From NCBI GenBank assembly GCA_963942565.1, contig OZ012690.1:36616726-36680725 (forward strand): a stretch of 64,000 bases of DNA, read 5' to 3'. Source of the stretch: Maea johnstoni (taxonomy: Eukaryota > Annelida > Polychaeta > Spionida > Magelonidae). Every line of letters begins with the position of its first letter. The stretch's first letter is position 1. The position numbers and the translations under genes are program-made. The notes below the pieces were generated by a model. That model did no database searches. It was not told where the DNA came from and saw only the letters and a list, made by a program, of their open reading frames with translations. Shown here piece after piece: positions 20,660 to 33,334 of the stretch.

Positions 20660-21966
20660 TACACTCTGTTTTGACTGAGGCTTTTCTTGGGAGTGCCAAA
20701 TGCTTTGAAGTCAGTCGAAGGCTGTCCCCGGGTACTCCGTTGGACTCCACCATTGACTAATCACGAATAGCAACGTCCATGGTTAAATGTGGAATGGCAA
20801 ACAATCCCTAGCAATGAACACATAATGTGTTGTGCCCACTCACTCCCCATCTCTCTCATTTGCATATTTGGAAGATAAGATGAACATCCAGAAGGACTCA
20901 ATTCTAGAAGGGAAAGTGTGCATTGAGCATGTAATATTTTGATGGAAAACGCGAAGTTGTGCGGAGAAAGGCGCCCGCGACCGCATGTCAATGGTTGTTA
21001 AAGTTCTATCTCACTATACTCTATTGATAACTTGAACAATTGAGCTTTTGTTGTAGTTAGATATGATCCCATGATGTTGTGTGCTTCATGCACGAGTCCA
21101 CCCAGCTGAACGGCAACAGCCCACCCTGCCCCCCTCCCCCTGATTGTTGGCGCGCAATAGCTCAAAGAGACTGGCACTAGTCTATTCAATGGAAAATTCA
21201 CGCGCACATGTCTCAAGGGACTGGCATGCTAGTCTATCCACTGAGTTCCCACACGCGCTGGCGAGGTCCGCCGATCAACACCGCAACAAGTAATCTCCAT
21301 TTTCTTATGAGTAAGACACTAGCGACGCCAAATATACAACATTTTATTGACAGACAATCATAATAGGATGATTTTAAACTGGATAAAACGCATCATATAT
21401 TTAAATAGGAAAAAAGTACCAGACAATGACGTCACTTTGTATTCTGTAAAAAAGTACTAGACCATGACGTCACTGAATCACTCCGCATGCGGTCACCGAA
21501 CAACATAGGTGTATCCCAACACTTCGCCAAGAAAATTTCCGAAAAATAACACGCTCATGACCAACATATAGGGCGCCCAAACACTAACGACGCCAAGGAT
21601 TCAACATTCCACTGACAGACGATAATAAAAGAAAGCTTAGAAGTGTGTAATAAACGCATTGTCGGGTTATTTGTGTGGTCACGTGATCACTGGCTGTCCC
21701 CTTGATGCGCTAAGATATTTAACAGGAGATGGCTGAGCGCAGTCAAAATAGCTGGTATCGCGATCAAGATCGCAAAATTCAAAGAATTGGCGCCCGCACG
21801 TCAAGTCGAGTGGTACTAGTTGTCACATAGTCGTTTAAATAAAGTTGCATTATGACGTGCTCGGGTCCTACTTGCATATGCAAATAGATATATCACAATA
21901 CTGCTGTATTTTTTACTCAAAAATGCATAAAGATTGCATTTAGCGATAACACTGCAAAGCACAAAA
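20660..21966. other. Intergenic, dispersed-repeat fragments
   Basis: 20910-20985 shares ATGCGAAGTTGTGCGGAGA-like text with 27490-27545. 21410-21475 holds a short duplication with two perfect TGACGTCA sites (21427 and 21465). 21525-21620 and 21310-21350 share ACTAGCGACGCCAA-like text. Confidence 0.55.
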
Positions 21967-22190
21967 TAGGTCTAACACCTATTGACCAATCAGCACAGAG
22001 AATTACAGCAGAGCAGGTGATAATATTAGTTACGCCCTGGTGGAAAGTGCGGTTCTGCCTGATATCCACCCAAAGTCATACAGATCACACTCGGCTCCAC
22101 CTCGTGGGATCTGAAAAACTGAGGGTGGATAGCAGGCCGGACTGCACTTTCGAACAGGGCATAATGAAATTATCACCTGCTCTTTCATGG
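21967..22190. mobile_element. Hairpin-bearing repeat, copy 1
   Basis: A 57-bp lead starting AGGTCTAACACCTATTGACC is followed by a hairpin (22034-22160) with arms GAAAGTGCGG...GATATCCACC and GGTGGATAGCAGG...GCACTTTC. Confidence 0.7.
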
Positions 22191-22369
22191 TAAGAAAAAA
22201 GAACAAATACATCTCATACAATTTAGAAATAACCGGAGGCCAGAACGAGGCTGGTGACCTCTAGGGGTCAGATTAATGGCCAAGTGATAATATCAATTAA
22301 AATGGTGGTTTAAATGGTAATATTGAATTCTACTGTTCAATATTGAATCTCCAAAGCGTAAACGGCTAC

Positions 22370-22655
22370 AGGTCTAACACCTATTGACCAATCAGCATAG
22401 AGAATTACAGCAGAGCAGGTGATAAATTGTATTCTTAGCTCACACGCCGTAATCGATATCCTATGGTAAACAGCAATATGATATTTTTTTACTAACCGTG
22501 GAAGAACAGATGATAAATTCGTTAAAACCTCTTTGAAAGTGCCGTGTGGACTGCTATCCACCCTCAGTCATATCGCACTCGGCTCCGCCTCGTGGGATAT
22601 GGATGACTTCAGTTGGATAGCAGGCTGGACCGTCCGACCGCACTTTCAAGCAGAT
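22370..22655. mobile_element. Hairpin-bearing repeat, copy 2
   Basis: Same lead AGGTCTAACACCTATTGACC 403 bp downstream, then the same kind of hairpin at 22531-22650 with a CACTCGGCTCCGCCTCGTGG core shared with copy 1. Confidence 0.7.
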
Positions 22656-23244
22656 TGTAATTAATTATATCTTTACTTATATATGCCTCTAGATATCACA
22701 TATTTGAAATATCATTTTAATTTGATATAAAAAATTAAGACATAACTATATTCTCATATATGAAATTACATATCTTAATTCCGTATACAGTAATGCCATT
22801 CAATTCCTATCCTATATGTGCAGGCAGACCAGGCATAGATTAGCTGACGCCCGTGGCGACACATACACATACTAGTAGTTCCAACACGCATTTGGTCATG
22901 AATGTGCATGCACAATCATCTCGACCGTGCAACCTGGCGTGCCCAGGCAAATCGTCTACCGGTCACTGCCAGGCGACTAGTACTGAAATTGATCATCTTT
23001 ACTGTACATGTATCAATACTCCTAGAACTGGTTGGAGGGTACAGTTGGTTATGCGTTGATGTTCATTGACCGTGAAGACAATTTGGTTCCAATAGCTGAA
23101 ACGGTAGGTTCAACCATCTGCATCTGAAGTGAGAAGGTCGACTGACCTTTTTTGTTAAAATAGCTTGAACAGAATGATATTTAAAACTGATTGAAGAGGA
23201 ATGGCCAAACATTCCACTAGTTTTAGTCAGTTACTTCTGAAAAT
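22656..23244. other. Intergenic, no feature recognised
   Basis: No coding or clear repeat signal. Confidence 0.5.
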
Positions 23245-23434
23245 ATATACTTTCGTTCAATGCAAAAGAACGTAAAGATTTTTGGAAACCATCTAAACCC
23301 TGTCATATTGGTACTCATCGGTTAGCCCTCATAGAGTATTCTCAGATGAGTACCCATATGAAAGGATTTCAGTGATTTTTCAGGATTTTTGCATTACTTT
23401 GAATTGGCCAACTTAGTCACCAGCAGCATAAGGG
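23245..23434. mobile_element. TTAA-type piggyBac-like MITE, copy B (left end lost)
   Basis: Shares CATCTAAACCCTGTCAT and AGATGAGTACCCAT with copy A. The right end CAGCAGCATAAGGG is followed by TTAA (23435-23438). The left end is not recognisable. Confidence 0.65.
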
Positions 23435-24325
23435 TTAAAAGGAGTTACCCTTATCATCATTTTTGCATTCGATTGAGGACGAGCATGCATAATAGTGTAT
23501 GTATGTATGGACTCAGTCCACATCGGGTCTGTATATTATTCGTGTTCTCAAGAGTGTGTATGTCTAATTAGTTAAGTCAATAGAGTTACGACTTATGGCG
23601 ATTTTTTAGTATTGTAGGGTACTTCTACTTACACGTACTATTATGCAGTATGAAATACTTACGACTCGCTTTTATACGATTCGCCTAGCTTATAATTCAG
23701 TGCAGTTGGTCAAGGTGCGAGGCTGAAAGTAACCTACTTGAGTTCCACGATCGTAAAAATGCATTTCTACATTTTCTCAAAAGTATTCACACACTACATT
23801 AGGTTTTGTTAGTCATAAATTCTCTCACAACGTGCGACAGCGGTAAAATTTATGACAACAATCAGCCACATTATCATCCCCGTCGTGACGAATTATATGG
23901 TTGTGCTTCCTTCATCTGCCCGGTATGATGGTACAAGTGTGACATCGAAAAAAACAATTCCAAATCGCAGGAAATAAAAACTGTCATCAGGTTTTTATTT
24001 TCTGCTACTTGAACTTGAACAGTTTTATTTTCTGCCGTTTTCAATTTTTTCTATATCCTGCTTTGTACAAGGCTTTATTTTGTACTGTTTGCAAGTTTTC
24101 CTTTTCTCCAATTTACAAATTAGTTTTCTCTGTCACACTTGCACCATCGTATCTTTGGCAAGACGTGGCAGATCGATTGCTGCCAACCAGCACTATCGGC
24201 GCGCCGGTTATGTTGACTCTCATACTTGGCATGACTGGAGTACAAACGCTGGGCTTGGCGTATGTGTTCTTATTGTCTGTCTTTTTCATGACGTCACAGT
24301 TCCATCGTTATTTTTCGCTGACCAT
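23435..24325. other. Intergenic, CRE site
   Basis: A perfect TGACGTCA at 24289-24296 sits 35 bp before the minisatellite. The open frames at 24009-24353 run into the minisatellite and have no recognised homology; I do not call a gene. Confidence 0.5.
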
Positions 24326-24790
24326 TCCAGGTGACGTGTTATTGCCCCTTTAGAATTCCAGGTGACGTGTTATTGCCCCTCTAGAATTCCAGGTGACGTG
24401 TTATTGCCCCTTTAGAATTCCAGGTGACGTGTTATTGCCCCTTGTGAATTCCAGGTGATGTGTTTTTGCCACTTTAGAATTCCAGGTGACGTGTTATTGC
24501 GTCTTTAGAATTCCAGGTGACGTGTTATTGCCCCTTTAGAATTCCAGGTGACGTGTTATTGCCCCTTTAGAAATCCAGGTGACGTGTTATTGCGCCTGTT
24601 GATTTCCTAGTGACAAGCCATTACTGCCATTTAAATGCAGGGGATGTGTTGTTGCTCTTATCGAATTCCACGTGATGAAATCTAGGTGATGAGTAATTGC
24701 CCCTTTATGAATTCCAGGTGATGTGCTATTCTCCCTGTAGGATCCTCACGTGATGAATTATTTCTCTGATTAAATTCCAGGCAGTAATGT
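24326..24790 (+). repeat. 31-bp minisatellite with TGACGTG in each unit
   Basis: Unit ATTCCAGGTGACGTGTTATT plus GCCCCTTTAGA, about nine near-perfect copies to 24604, then four or five diverged ones. Each clean unit holds TGACGTG, a CREB/ATF or XBP1-type half site. Confidence 0.93.
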
Positions 24791-25678
24791 TTGCGTGTTT
24801 TACTATCCATACAACCATACAACGTTAAAGTTTGTACATTGTATACGACGAATCCCTGCTCATGTGGCTCTTTAATTCAAGCTTAGAATAGAGTGATAAG
24901 TTGATTCGTATCACGCTAATCTGTACAAGGTCACCGTGTTCGGGTGGTTGGGCACTTGATTTACGTCTAGGTTAAACGGGTTGCTTTCATTGTATGGCGA
25001 GTAACTTTCACAAAAAAGGTACTGTTTAAGGAGAGCACTTGGTGAATATGCTTTTGGAGGTTGCACAAATATCAATATCAGAAGTTATAAAAAAATCTTT
25101 CAAGAGATCAACTACAAAGAAGTCTGCATCGATCAATACGGACGCTATGTCATGATCGGTCGCCAAATGCTTTAGCACAACACCCGCGATTAATCGAAAC
25201 TAAACAAAACACAAATAAATAAGTATCAAACATTGAATTTGTCAAAATTAGGGGAATGCCATCCGACAGCTTTGGATCTTGGAATTTCGTTTGTAGTCAT
25301 TTTTTCTAAAATTTAAAAGTTTATTCTAGTTACTGATCCCATCGCATGATATTCATTATAGTACTGCCCAACTTTGGTTCAGCTCTTAAAACACAACAGG
25401 AACAAGTTTTTCCTCAACGAATCGACAAAGTGGAGCCTTGCCTTCGGAATAAGTTGGCTACTGAAACCAGTGATGTCCAATTTCTACTGCTTGACACATG
25501 CTAGAATACCTCCAAAAAGGAGAATTTTAAAGAAAGTTTTCATTTTGAAATAAACTTCCCGTATGTATCAAAACATATATTCCCATAAATAATTGCGAAA
25601 TTTGAATTACTGCATTAGCTAGTTACCATAGCCCCCAACCACATGAGTACACACTTCGATATTTTTTGATAAAAATCA
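24791..25678. other. 3' flank of the minus-strand membrane-protein gene
   Basis: A minus-strand AATAAA lies at 25319-25324, about 355 bp past the stop, and may end the transcript. Nothing else seen. Confidence 0.45.
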
Positions 25679-26314
25679 TCAAATCTTTGTTGGATCAAAT
25701 GCTGAAGTCGAAGCAATCGATGCATTTGTTGTGTTCGATGAACCTGCTGCATCGATTGCATTCGGTATATTTGTTGTGGTCGATGAACCTGATGCATTCG
25801 ATGCATCGGGGGCACTCGATGTATGTGTTGTATGCGATGAACCTGATGCATTTGATGCATCGGGAGAAATGTTCATTTCTGCCGAGGGGATATCCATGGT
25901 TGGCATGGAGATTGTAATAGTTTGTGAACTTCCCTCACCTAGCAAAACTTCTGGTTCCGGTCGGTCGTACCCATATCTAATAGGGGGCGCCACTGGTTGT
26001 ACACTTTCCCAATAGGATGGCGGATTCTGTTCCGTGTACTCGGGAGGTTTCCAGGGAATTCGATTGGCATTGAACTCGACAGTTTGCGATTCGCTCGTGA
26101 AGAACACGTCATTATCTTGCCCAGCGGCAGAAGTGTTATTTCGAGCATTCCTCCTCTCCTTCCGTTTCTTGACACAGCAGCAAATGACCAAACAAATCAT
26201 CCATATTGAGACGGGAATGAACGGCACCAGTTCCCACAGAATAACACTGGAGGTGGTCATGTCTTTGCCGTATTTGCATTCTCTATAGCTCTCTCCTACG
26301 CACGCAGTCGACAT
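25679..26314 (-). CDS. Small single-pass membrane protein with two PPxY motifs, unknown family
   Basis: 211 residues. Residues 1-22 are short and hold two Cys (C5, C13). Residues about 24-48 form one hydrophobic segment (V-I-L-W-E-L-V-P-F-I-P to C-C-C-V), followed by K-K-R-K-E-R-R, which predicts the long tail in the cytosol. PPEY (90-93) and PPSY (98-101) are WW-domain ligands of the kind bound by NEDD4-type ligases. Residues 151-200 hold three diverged repeats of D-A-S-N-A-S-G-S-S-x-T-T. An in-frame TAA upstream in the same exon supports this ATG. There is no signal peptide. The design resembles WBP1, VOPP1 or Shisa proteins, but I see no specific homology. Confidence 0.72.
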   Translation of the reverse strand: MSTACVGESYRECKYGKDMTTSSVILWELVPFIPVSIWMICLVICCCVKKRKERRNARNNTSAAGQDNDVFFTSESQTVEFNANRIPWKPPEYTEQNPPSYWESVQPVAPPIRYGYDRPEPEVLLGEGSSQTITISMPTMDIPSAEMNISPDASNASGSSHTTHTSSAPDASNASGSSTTTNIPNAIDAAGSSNTTNASIASTSAFDPTKI

Positions 26315-26402
26315 TGGGTTAATCCTAGTAGGGCTTGCCTTGTAGAACTTTTAGTTACAGACTTGGACGGCAGATGGCAGGTTGAAACCGCATCAGTGAC
26401 AC
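26315..26402 (-). other. 5' UTR part of the terminal exon, with splice acceptor
   Basis: On the minus strand TTTATTCTTGCAG|GTGTCACTG marks a good acceptor. The 88 bases before the ATG contain an in-frame TAA, so upstream exons would be non-coding. Confidence 0.6.
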
Positions 26403-26703
26403 CTGCAAGAATAAAGAAAATATAGGTCAGTTACACAACGACTCATTTAACATTTTTTTATGCTTGCCATGCATCCTATTTAATCAATAGTTCTACATTT
26501 GCATGCAGAAAAGGTAATTACTTGAATGATGTGTACACGACCGCGCACCCGATTCCTCACATCTTAAGGATCATGAACATGTAGCCGTGTATACCCGGGC
26601 ACCGGGCAACTCTTCTACCAGTCATTGAGAGGCGACCGGTGGACTCATGGAGAAATTAATAATCTTTACTGCATCTTTCTGTCTGCGTGTCATATAGGGC
26701 AGA

Positions 26704-26735
<32 letters not shown>

Positions 26736-28305
26736 GGGGGGTGATGACCAATGGATATGCGTTTAGTTGTTGCCAGCAATCTCACCTGTCCTACTTTCCT
26801 ATAAGAATACCAAAAATACCACGACTTACGCGTGTGAATGCTTGATGTGTAAAGATTTCTGCTCCACTGGCAATAGAAGGAGTATAAGGAAGTTACTTTT
26901 TAACGTATGTGTTGACATACTCAAAGGATGCCTATTTCAGTGCCCATCTACTACCTCGATGTCGTCTAACCAGATATAAGGAATCAACTTCAATGGGAAA
27001 TGTGCATGCTCTGGATAGGAAGACGTCTATTTAATGAGTCCGTCTTCTACGTCGTTAGCCAGAGGTGTGCAGGGACGGCGTTTGTATTGAATTATTTTGG
27101 GTTGTAATTTGACCTAGAATCTGCATTTTTCTGAAGTTTCGAGGTCTTGTTTACAACCACAGAGTTCAGACGGGGACAGCAGGAGGTAACAACATGTTTG
27201 ACTAGGCTCCGTCTCCCTAAAATGTTAACCTTCCCCGTTCCGAGTTAATCATCCAGTGTGGTGTCGTACCAACACTGTCCTATAGATGGCACCACTTGTG
27301 CCTCCTATATCTATACTATACGCTGAGTGACATGCCAAGTTGGCGCCGCCAAGTCAGAAATACAAGAACAAATCTGGCGTCCTGAGGTACTTGCTGCATG
27401 GGCAAGGTAATATATATGCAACATACTTGAACATAGATATAGCTAAGACGACCCAGAAAGACCTAATTCAAGGGGTTATATTTTGGATTGAGTGTGTAAT
27501 ATTTTGGTAGGACATGCGAAGTTGTGCGGAGACAGGGCGCCAGTGACCTAGCGTTAGGCGGAGAAGAAATAGGTCTTTCTCACCAAACTCTAGAAGCAAC
27601 AGCTGATCACCTCCCCACACACTCCTGTGTCCCCGATTTAAGGACGATGGTCAGAATGCATGTAGCTTGTTGACGTAACATGTTCCTTGTTGACAGTGAC
27701 GTCAGAACGAATCCCTCCACAAAACATTGGGAAAGAAGTTCGATGTGACCTAAGGACACACTGTATTAGTCCATGTATTTGTCAAGAAGATCGTTGCATC
27801 ACACAGCCATTTAACAGTTTAAAGGGCATGTTCACACTCATGAAGCCAGGAATTCAAGATTTTGCTGGCAGATGATCATATTGGAAGGTTTTAAAGTGCG
27901 AAACTGGCGAATTTGTGAAGAATACTGAAATGGAATATTTCAAATTTTGATACGTCATTTGTTGAAAATATACCAATATAACTGAAGTTATGATCAAAAT
28001 GGTTACCCCTACCCCTATTTTTCCTCTATTTTTGCTGTCTAAGGGAAATTCAATATAGCTGCCAAGATGGCCAAAAAGCAAGCCCATGGGACACGAGTTG
28101 GCGCGAGGAACAAAGAAATTAGTAAAATGCAGCACCTCAAGTTTCCAAAAATGTGATTTAAAAAAATGTATCATGAGGGTGCTCGTAAGCCCCCCGTTCC
28201 TCCCCTACTACACAAGCAAGCTTACAAAAGACAAAGCGTTTAGACTACCTCTTTTTGAGCTTTCAGGGTTATGTGGCATTTTGTATCTATCTATCATATC
28301 ATATA
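26403..28305. other. Upstream region of the minus-strand gene
   Basis: Holds a (GA)n/poly-G tract at 26705-26742, one perfect TGACGTCA at 27697-27704, and a dispersed-repeat fragment at 27490-27545. No first exon or promoter could be assigned. Confidence 0.45.
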
Positions 28306-28497
28306 CTGTAAATCACTTAAGTATAACGGAAACAATACGATAGCGATAATAGCGCTCTGCCCATATGCGCTACTGTAAAATCCCGTCTTTATTAAATTCT
28401 TAATTGAACTTGCAGCTGCTGTTCCCGTTCACCGCTATACTTAGATCACGCTATTAAGGGCAGCACCGTAATTACGTTATATTTAAGTGATTTACAG
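28306..28497. mobile_element. TA-flanked MITE, 192 bp
   Basis: CTGTAAATCACTTAAGTATA at the left and, inverted, CTGTAAATCACTTAAATATA at the right, each flanked by TA. Tc1/mariner-like, non-coding. Confidence 0.85.
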
Positions 28498-28499
28498 TA

Positions 28500-29119
28500 T
28501 TAGAACACCAGAACTATCCAAGCTGTCGTCCAAACTGGGGACAGAGGCCAGAGGAGGGTAAATATTTGAGGATGGTTTATCAAGATAATTGTTCATACGT
28601 TCACACATGGGTTAAACATGTTGTATAAATGTTTGCGGAACAGATTGTAAACACATAACACAATATGAACACCTCAAACAACACAGATATCTTGAAAGGA
28701 CAATGCCTCACGTTCACTATCATCGTTATTTCCTTAAACTGGTATCCTTTTAGTGAAATAAAATTCAATCGGCACGGGCCTTCAGGGAATCCCATACCTG
28801 AGTGAGTGTTGAGTACTTTGAGTGAAATGGCTGTATCTAATTTGGAAATGTAAGTTAAATACTTTTTTTTTATTCATAACCAACTTCCGCAATCCCACGG
28901 TAAATAGCAGGTAACTCTAATACCTTCTGAAGAGTTTCAGGGTGACAAGGGTCAAGACAAGGTGGTCCAAAGTACGTATGTTGTCCCAAAAAAGGTTATG
29001 GTCAGGTGTTATCTGTTTTTGGTAACACAGATACGGCTAACAAAAGGTTTGGCCGTTGAGCTCTTGAGAAGATATCTGTCTCTCCAATACTTAATAGTGC
29101 CGATTGTATTAACATCAAT
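28500..29119. other. Intergenic, no feature recognised
   Basis: Nothing seen apart from a T run near 28864. Confidence 0.5.
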
Positions 29120-29120
29120 G

Positions 29121-29163
<43 letters not shown>

Positions 29164-29323
29164 TTGTTTTTATTATTATCATTATTATAATTAATATAAT
29201 TATTATTATTATTTTGATTATTATTATTATCATTATTATTGTATTATTATTGTTATTATAATCGTTAATATTATATTATAATTATTATTATCATCATTAT
29301 TATTATCATTATTATTATTATTA

Positions 29324-29374
<51 letters not shown>

Positions 29375-29375
29375 C
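29120..29375. repeat. (ACT)n then (ATT)n microsatellite
   Basis: About 45 bp of ACT repeats followed by about 200 bp of imperfect ATT/ATC repeats. Long ORFs here are artefacts. Confidence 0.95.
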
Positions 29376-29631
29376 ACGTACTAAAAATATGCCCCTTCCC
29401 TCCAATCTTTAATGGGTACAAGATTCCCGGTCTGGCTTTAAGGAAAGCCCTGGATAACTCAGCTTACTGAATTATCTAATCCATGAACTCTGTACTCAAT
29501 GAACCAATGAGGCATCATATGTATTGAGCCCTAGAAACTCAACCACGCAAAATCGGTGAGAGTTAATTAACTATGTGCTCAGTCATAGAGTACATTGAGT
29601 TCGTTCAATACATGTAGGTGTGAGTATATAT

Positions 29632-30327
<696 letters not shown>

Positions 30328-31167
30328 GTTTGGAAGCTGCCCGTCTAGCTCTCCATAGATCGAGAAATAGACTACACAATCCGTCAAATGAATCCCTCAT
30401 GGATCTACTCAAGATGGTATCAACTATGAACAATTTTGACTTTGCAGATAGACACTACCTACAGGTGGGTGGTACTGCCATGGGGACCAAAGTGGCCCCA
30501 TCGTTCGCCAACACATTTATGGGCTGGTTCGAAGATGTATATGTATACACATATCATAAACAACCATACATATGGGTCAGATTTATCGATGACATCTTTG
30601 TCATATGGGTCCATGGACAATCACAATTGGATGATTTCATCCATTATCTTAATAACTGTCTTCCCTCCATCAAATTCGAGGCGGAAAGCTCATACGATTC
30701 AGTTAACTTCCTTGATGTTACAATCAACCTTTCCCCAGAAGGTCAGATACACACTGGCTTATACACCAAGCCAACGGACGCACATAACTATCTTAGTTAT
30801 CAGTCTTATCAGCCACCCTCCCAATTGTAAGGACAGCATTCCCTACAGTCAATTTCTTCGCGGTCGAAGACTATGCAGTCGCAACAATGACTTTGTGACA
30901 GAATCTAGAAAGATGGTAGACTACTTCCGCAGGGCAGGATACCCGAAAAAACTATTACAAGAGGCTTTTGGCAAAGTGTTCAAACTAGATAGATGCTAAT
31001 TACTCCAATACAACACGTCTGACCAAACAGACGCAGAAGATGAGAAACGATTTTTCCTCATCACCACTTTCCATCCCAGTGGAAACATTTTAGACCAATT
31101 CATTTCTAACAATATAGATCTACTAGACCGGTCTAGTGCTACAAGAGGTTTATTAGATTATAGAATC

Positions 31168-31767
31168 ATGAAGGGTTACCGCAGACCCAAAAATCTCTGT
31201 GATATTATTATTAGAGCTAAAACTACCAATCCTTGGGATGTCCCCATAGCCCCCAAAATCAAGAAACCTGGAGATGATCCAGATGAACGAGCGTGTACCA
31301 AGAGAAATTGTAGATACTGTGTCACTATCAACCTGGGGGGTAGGATCCACTGCCCCATTACAAATACCTTTTACACGACAATTCGGAAATGTAACTGTAA
31401 AAGCAATAATCTGATTTATGCTATTAAATGCAAAGTATGTACTAAGACATACGTAGGTCAGACTAAACGAGGACTTCATTCCCGACTTTGTGAACACTTC
31501 AGAAACATACAACAAAACAACACACTAGTACACAGCGTAGGGAGACACTACAACGAAGCAGGGCATAGAGGTATAAGAGACTTGGAGGTTTTCGTATTAC
31601 AATTCACTAGAGGGCACCCAGACAGTGACCTATCGCTCTCTAGAAGATTAGAGATAGAACAAGCCTGGATCAGTCGCCTCAGAAGCAAGATCCCTGAAGG
31701 CCTTAATGTTTTCAATAATAAAAACAAACAAAATAAAACCACCAAGCCATACCATCAAACACAATGA
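31168..31767 (+). CDS. GIY-YIG endonuclease part of the Penelope-like element
   Basis: Open frame of 199 codons. L-I-Y-A-I-K-C-x-x-C and T-Y-V-G-Q-T-K-R-G-L form the GIY-YIG core, with R-L-C-E-H following. Cys pairs before it (C-N-C, C-K-V-C) match the zinc-binding pattern of Penelope endonucleases. Confidence 0.88.
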   Translation: MKGYRRPKNLCDIIIRAKTTNPWDVPIAPKIKKPGDDPDERACTKRNCRYCVTINLGGRIHCPITNTFYTTIRKCNCKSNNLIYAIKCKVCTKTYVGQTKRGLHSRLCEHFRNIQQNNTLVHSVGRHYNEAGHRGIRDLEVFVLQFTRGHPDSDLSLSRRLEIEQAWISRLRSKIPEGLNVFNNKNKQNKTTKPYHQTQ

Positions 31768-31956
31768 AATCATATACACACATACATATTTTATTGCCAA
31801 ATTAGCTCATAGCAAGTATCCAGATCAAATCAAATTGTATTTTAGTTTACAATATACAATTAGAGGAGTTTATTCTGCATATTATATTATACTATATCAT
31901 ATTATATCATATTAGATTATCTATTCTTCCTTCTGTCCACTTTATTACATCCTACT

Positions 31957-32297
31957 TTACTGTTACACTATTAGTACCTGTTAGACGCACTCATTCATTA
32001 CAGTGCAAATACACATTCTCTTTGTTTTCGGTGAGCCACAGGTGATTCCCTAGAATTACTGCATGTGTTTCAATACACATGGGACATGGGCCCTATACCA
32101 CATGTCCCATCAACATATCTAAGTTTTTGACCCTCTAATACATTTTTCTTCACATTTTTACATCCCAGTATTTCATTTCGTAGAGCATTTTAGACTTTTT
32201 ATAGTCTTTATAAATACCTTGTTTTGCTCATCCGTGCACTCCCTATTAGAAAAGGGAGGATCAATATTATTACCCCCACTGCCCCGTTTCATTATAT
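31957..32297 (-). repeat. Right arm of the terminal inverted repeat
   Basis: Reverse complement of the left arm, with only a few differences seen. It ends GCCCCGTTTCATTATA. Confidence 0.93.
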
Positions 32298-32498
32298 TTT
32301 TCAATATTTTGGGGGTAACGTATTGACCGTCCGGGGTCCGTCTAGGACCCTTTAATCACTCTTATCGTACCACGTACGCGGGAACCCAGACGATTCTAAC
32401 CATCTGTCATGAGAGGATCCCATCTATATGAGATCCGTCTGACAATGGTCTAACATGACAGTTGTGTCACATGCGACCATAGTCCCAATTGCATCCTA

Positions 32499-32690
32499 GC
32501 CTCTGATGAGTCTCAATATAGACGAAACCGCTATATTTTAGTATCCGCTATCGGATAATAGAGAGCGCAAGAGACACTTGGCGCCATAAACACCGTCGCC
32601 TACGAGCGGCGTTGTAACCCGTATTCTGATTGGCTCATGAGAGAAACGCGCATGTGAAGACTGACGTCATAGCCTCAGTAGCGGTTAGGC
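32499..32690 (+). ncRNA. Hammerhead-ribozyme-like motif in the Penelope-like terminal region
   Basis: CTGATGA (32503-32509), then a 4-bp stem II GTCT/AGAC with loop CAATAT, then GAAAC (32524-32528): the complete catalytic core in order. A type I layout closes with stem III ACCGCTA/TAGCGGT (32527-32533 with 32679-32685), cleavage triplet GTT and stem I GCCT/AGGC (32499-32502 with 32687-32690). The stem III loop is unusually long, about 145 nt. Hammerheads are known in Penelope-like elements. Confidence 0.62.
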
Positions 32691-32742
32691 ATCCAAGCCG
32701 ATAAGTTGATTTACAACACTTTAGCCACTGCTACGTTCGAAA

Positions 32743-33255
32743 ACTATATATATATATATATATATATACTTTCAAAGATCAAACGGCACGGTATGGTTAA
32801 TTGTGAGAAAAACATGATCCGTAGTTTTTTTTTCCTGTTTCAATATCTGGCCGTATGATAGTATTAAAGAGTGCATTGCTTTTGTGTTACACACCTTGGC
32901 AACACCGCCAAAAAACCCTACTAAAATACCTGACGCAAATTTACTTGTAACTGGAAGGAAGATCAGCTTATTCAAGAATTATTTCCACTGCTTGGTCCAA
33001 ATTGCTATTGGATAACATGGCATTACTGTTGTAGTACTCTTGCCACTAGATGCTTTGAAATCCTGCGGCGTGTAGATGTGTACTGTGGTAATGACTTCAA
33101 AATCAATCTACTAGTAGACGAAACGAGGATACAGAATGAACATCATTACTCTATACATTTTAGGAAAAAAACATTGTTTGATTATGTCACTCATTCTTGC
33201 AAATCAGACATTAATAATCAATTTCAGATGATACAATTCCAATGCTTGGCAAATA

Positions 33256-33259
<4 letters not shown>
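32743..33259. other. (TA)n border and unique intergenic sequence
   Basis: Short (TA)n at 32743-32768 marks the right border of the element. The rest is unremarkable. Confidence 0.55.

Positions 33260-33330
<71 letters not shown>
33260..33330. repeat. (TA)n microsatellite
   Basis: About 70 bp of pure TA. Confidence 0.95.

Positions 33331-33334
<4 letters not shown>

Noticed and set aside
24009-24353. 114-codon hydrophobic frame resembling a membrane protein
   Set aside because: It runs into the 31-bp minisatellite, overlaps another frame of similar length, and has no recognised family.
24326-24790. CRISPR-like array
   Set aside because: The units are contiguous with no unique spacers; it is a minisatellite in a eukaryotic genome.
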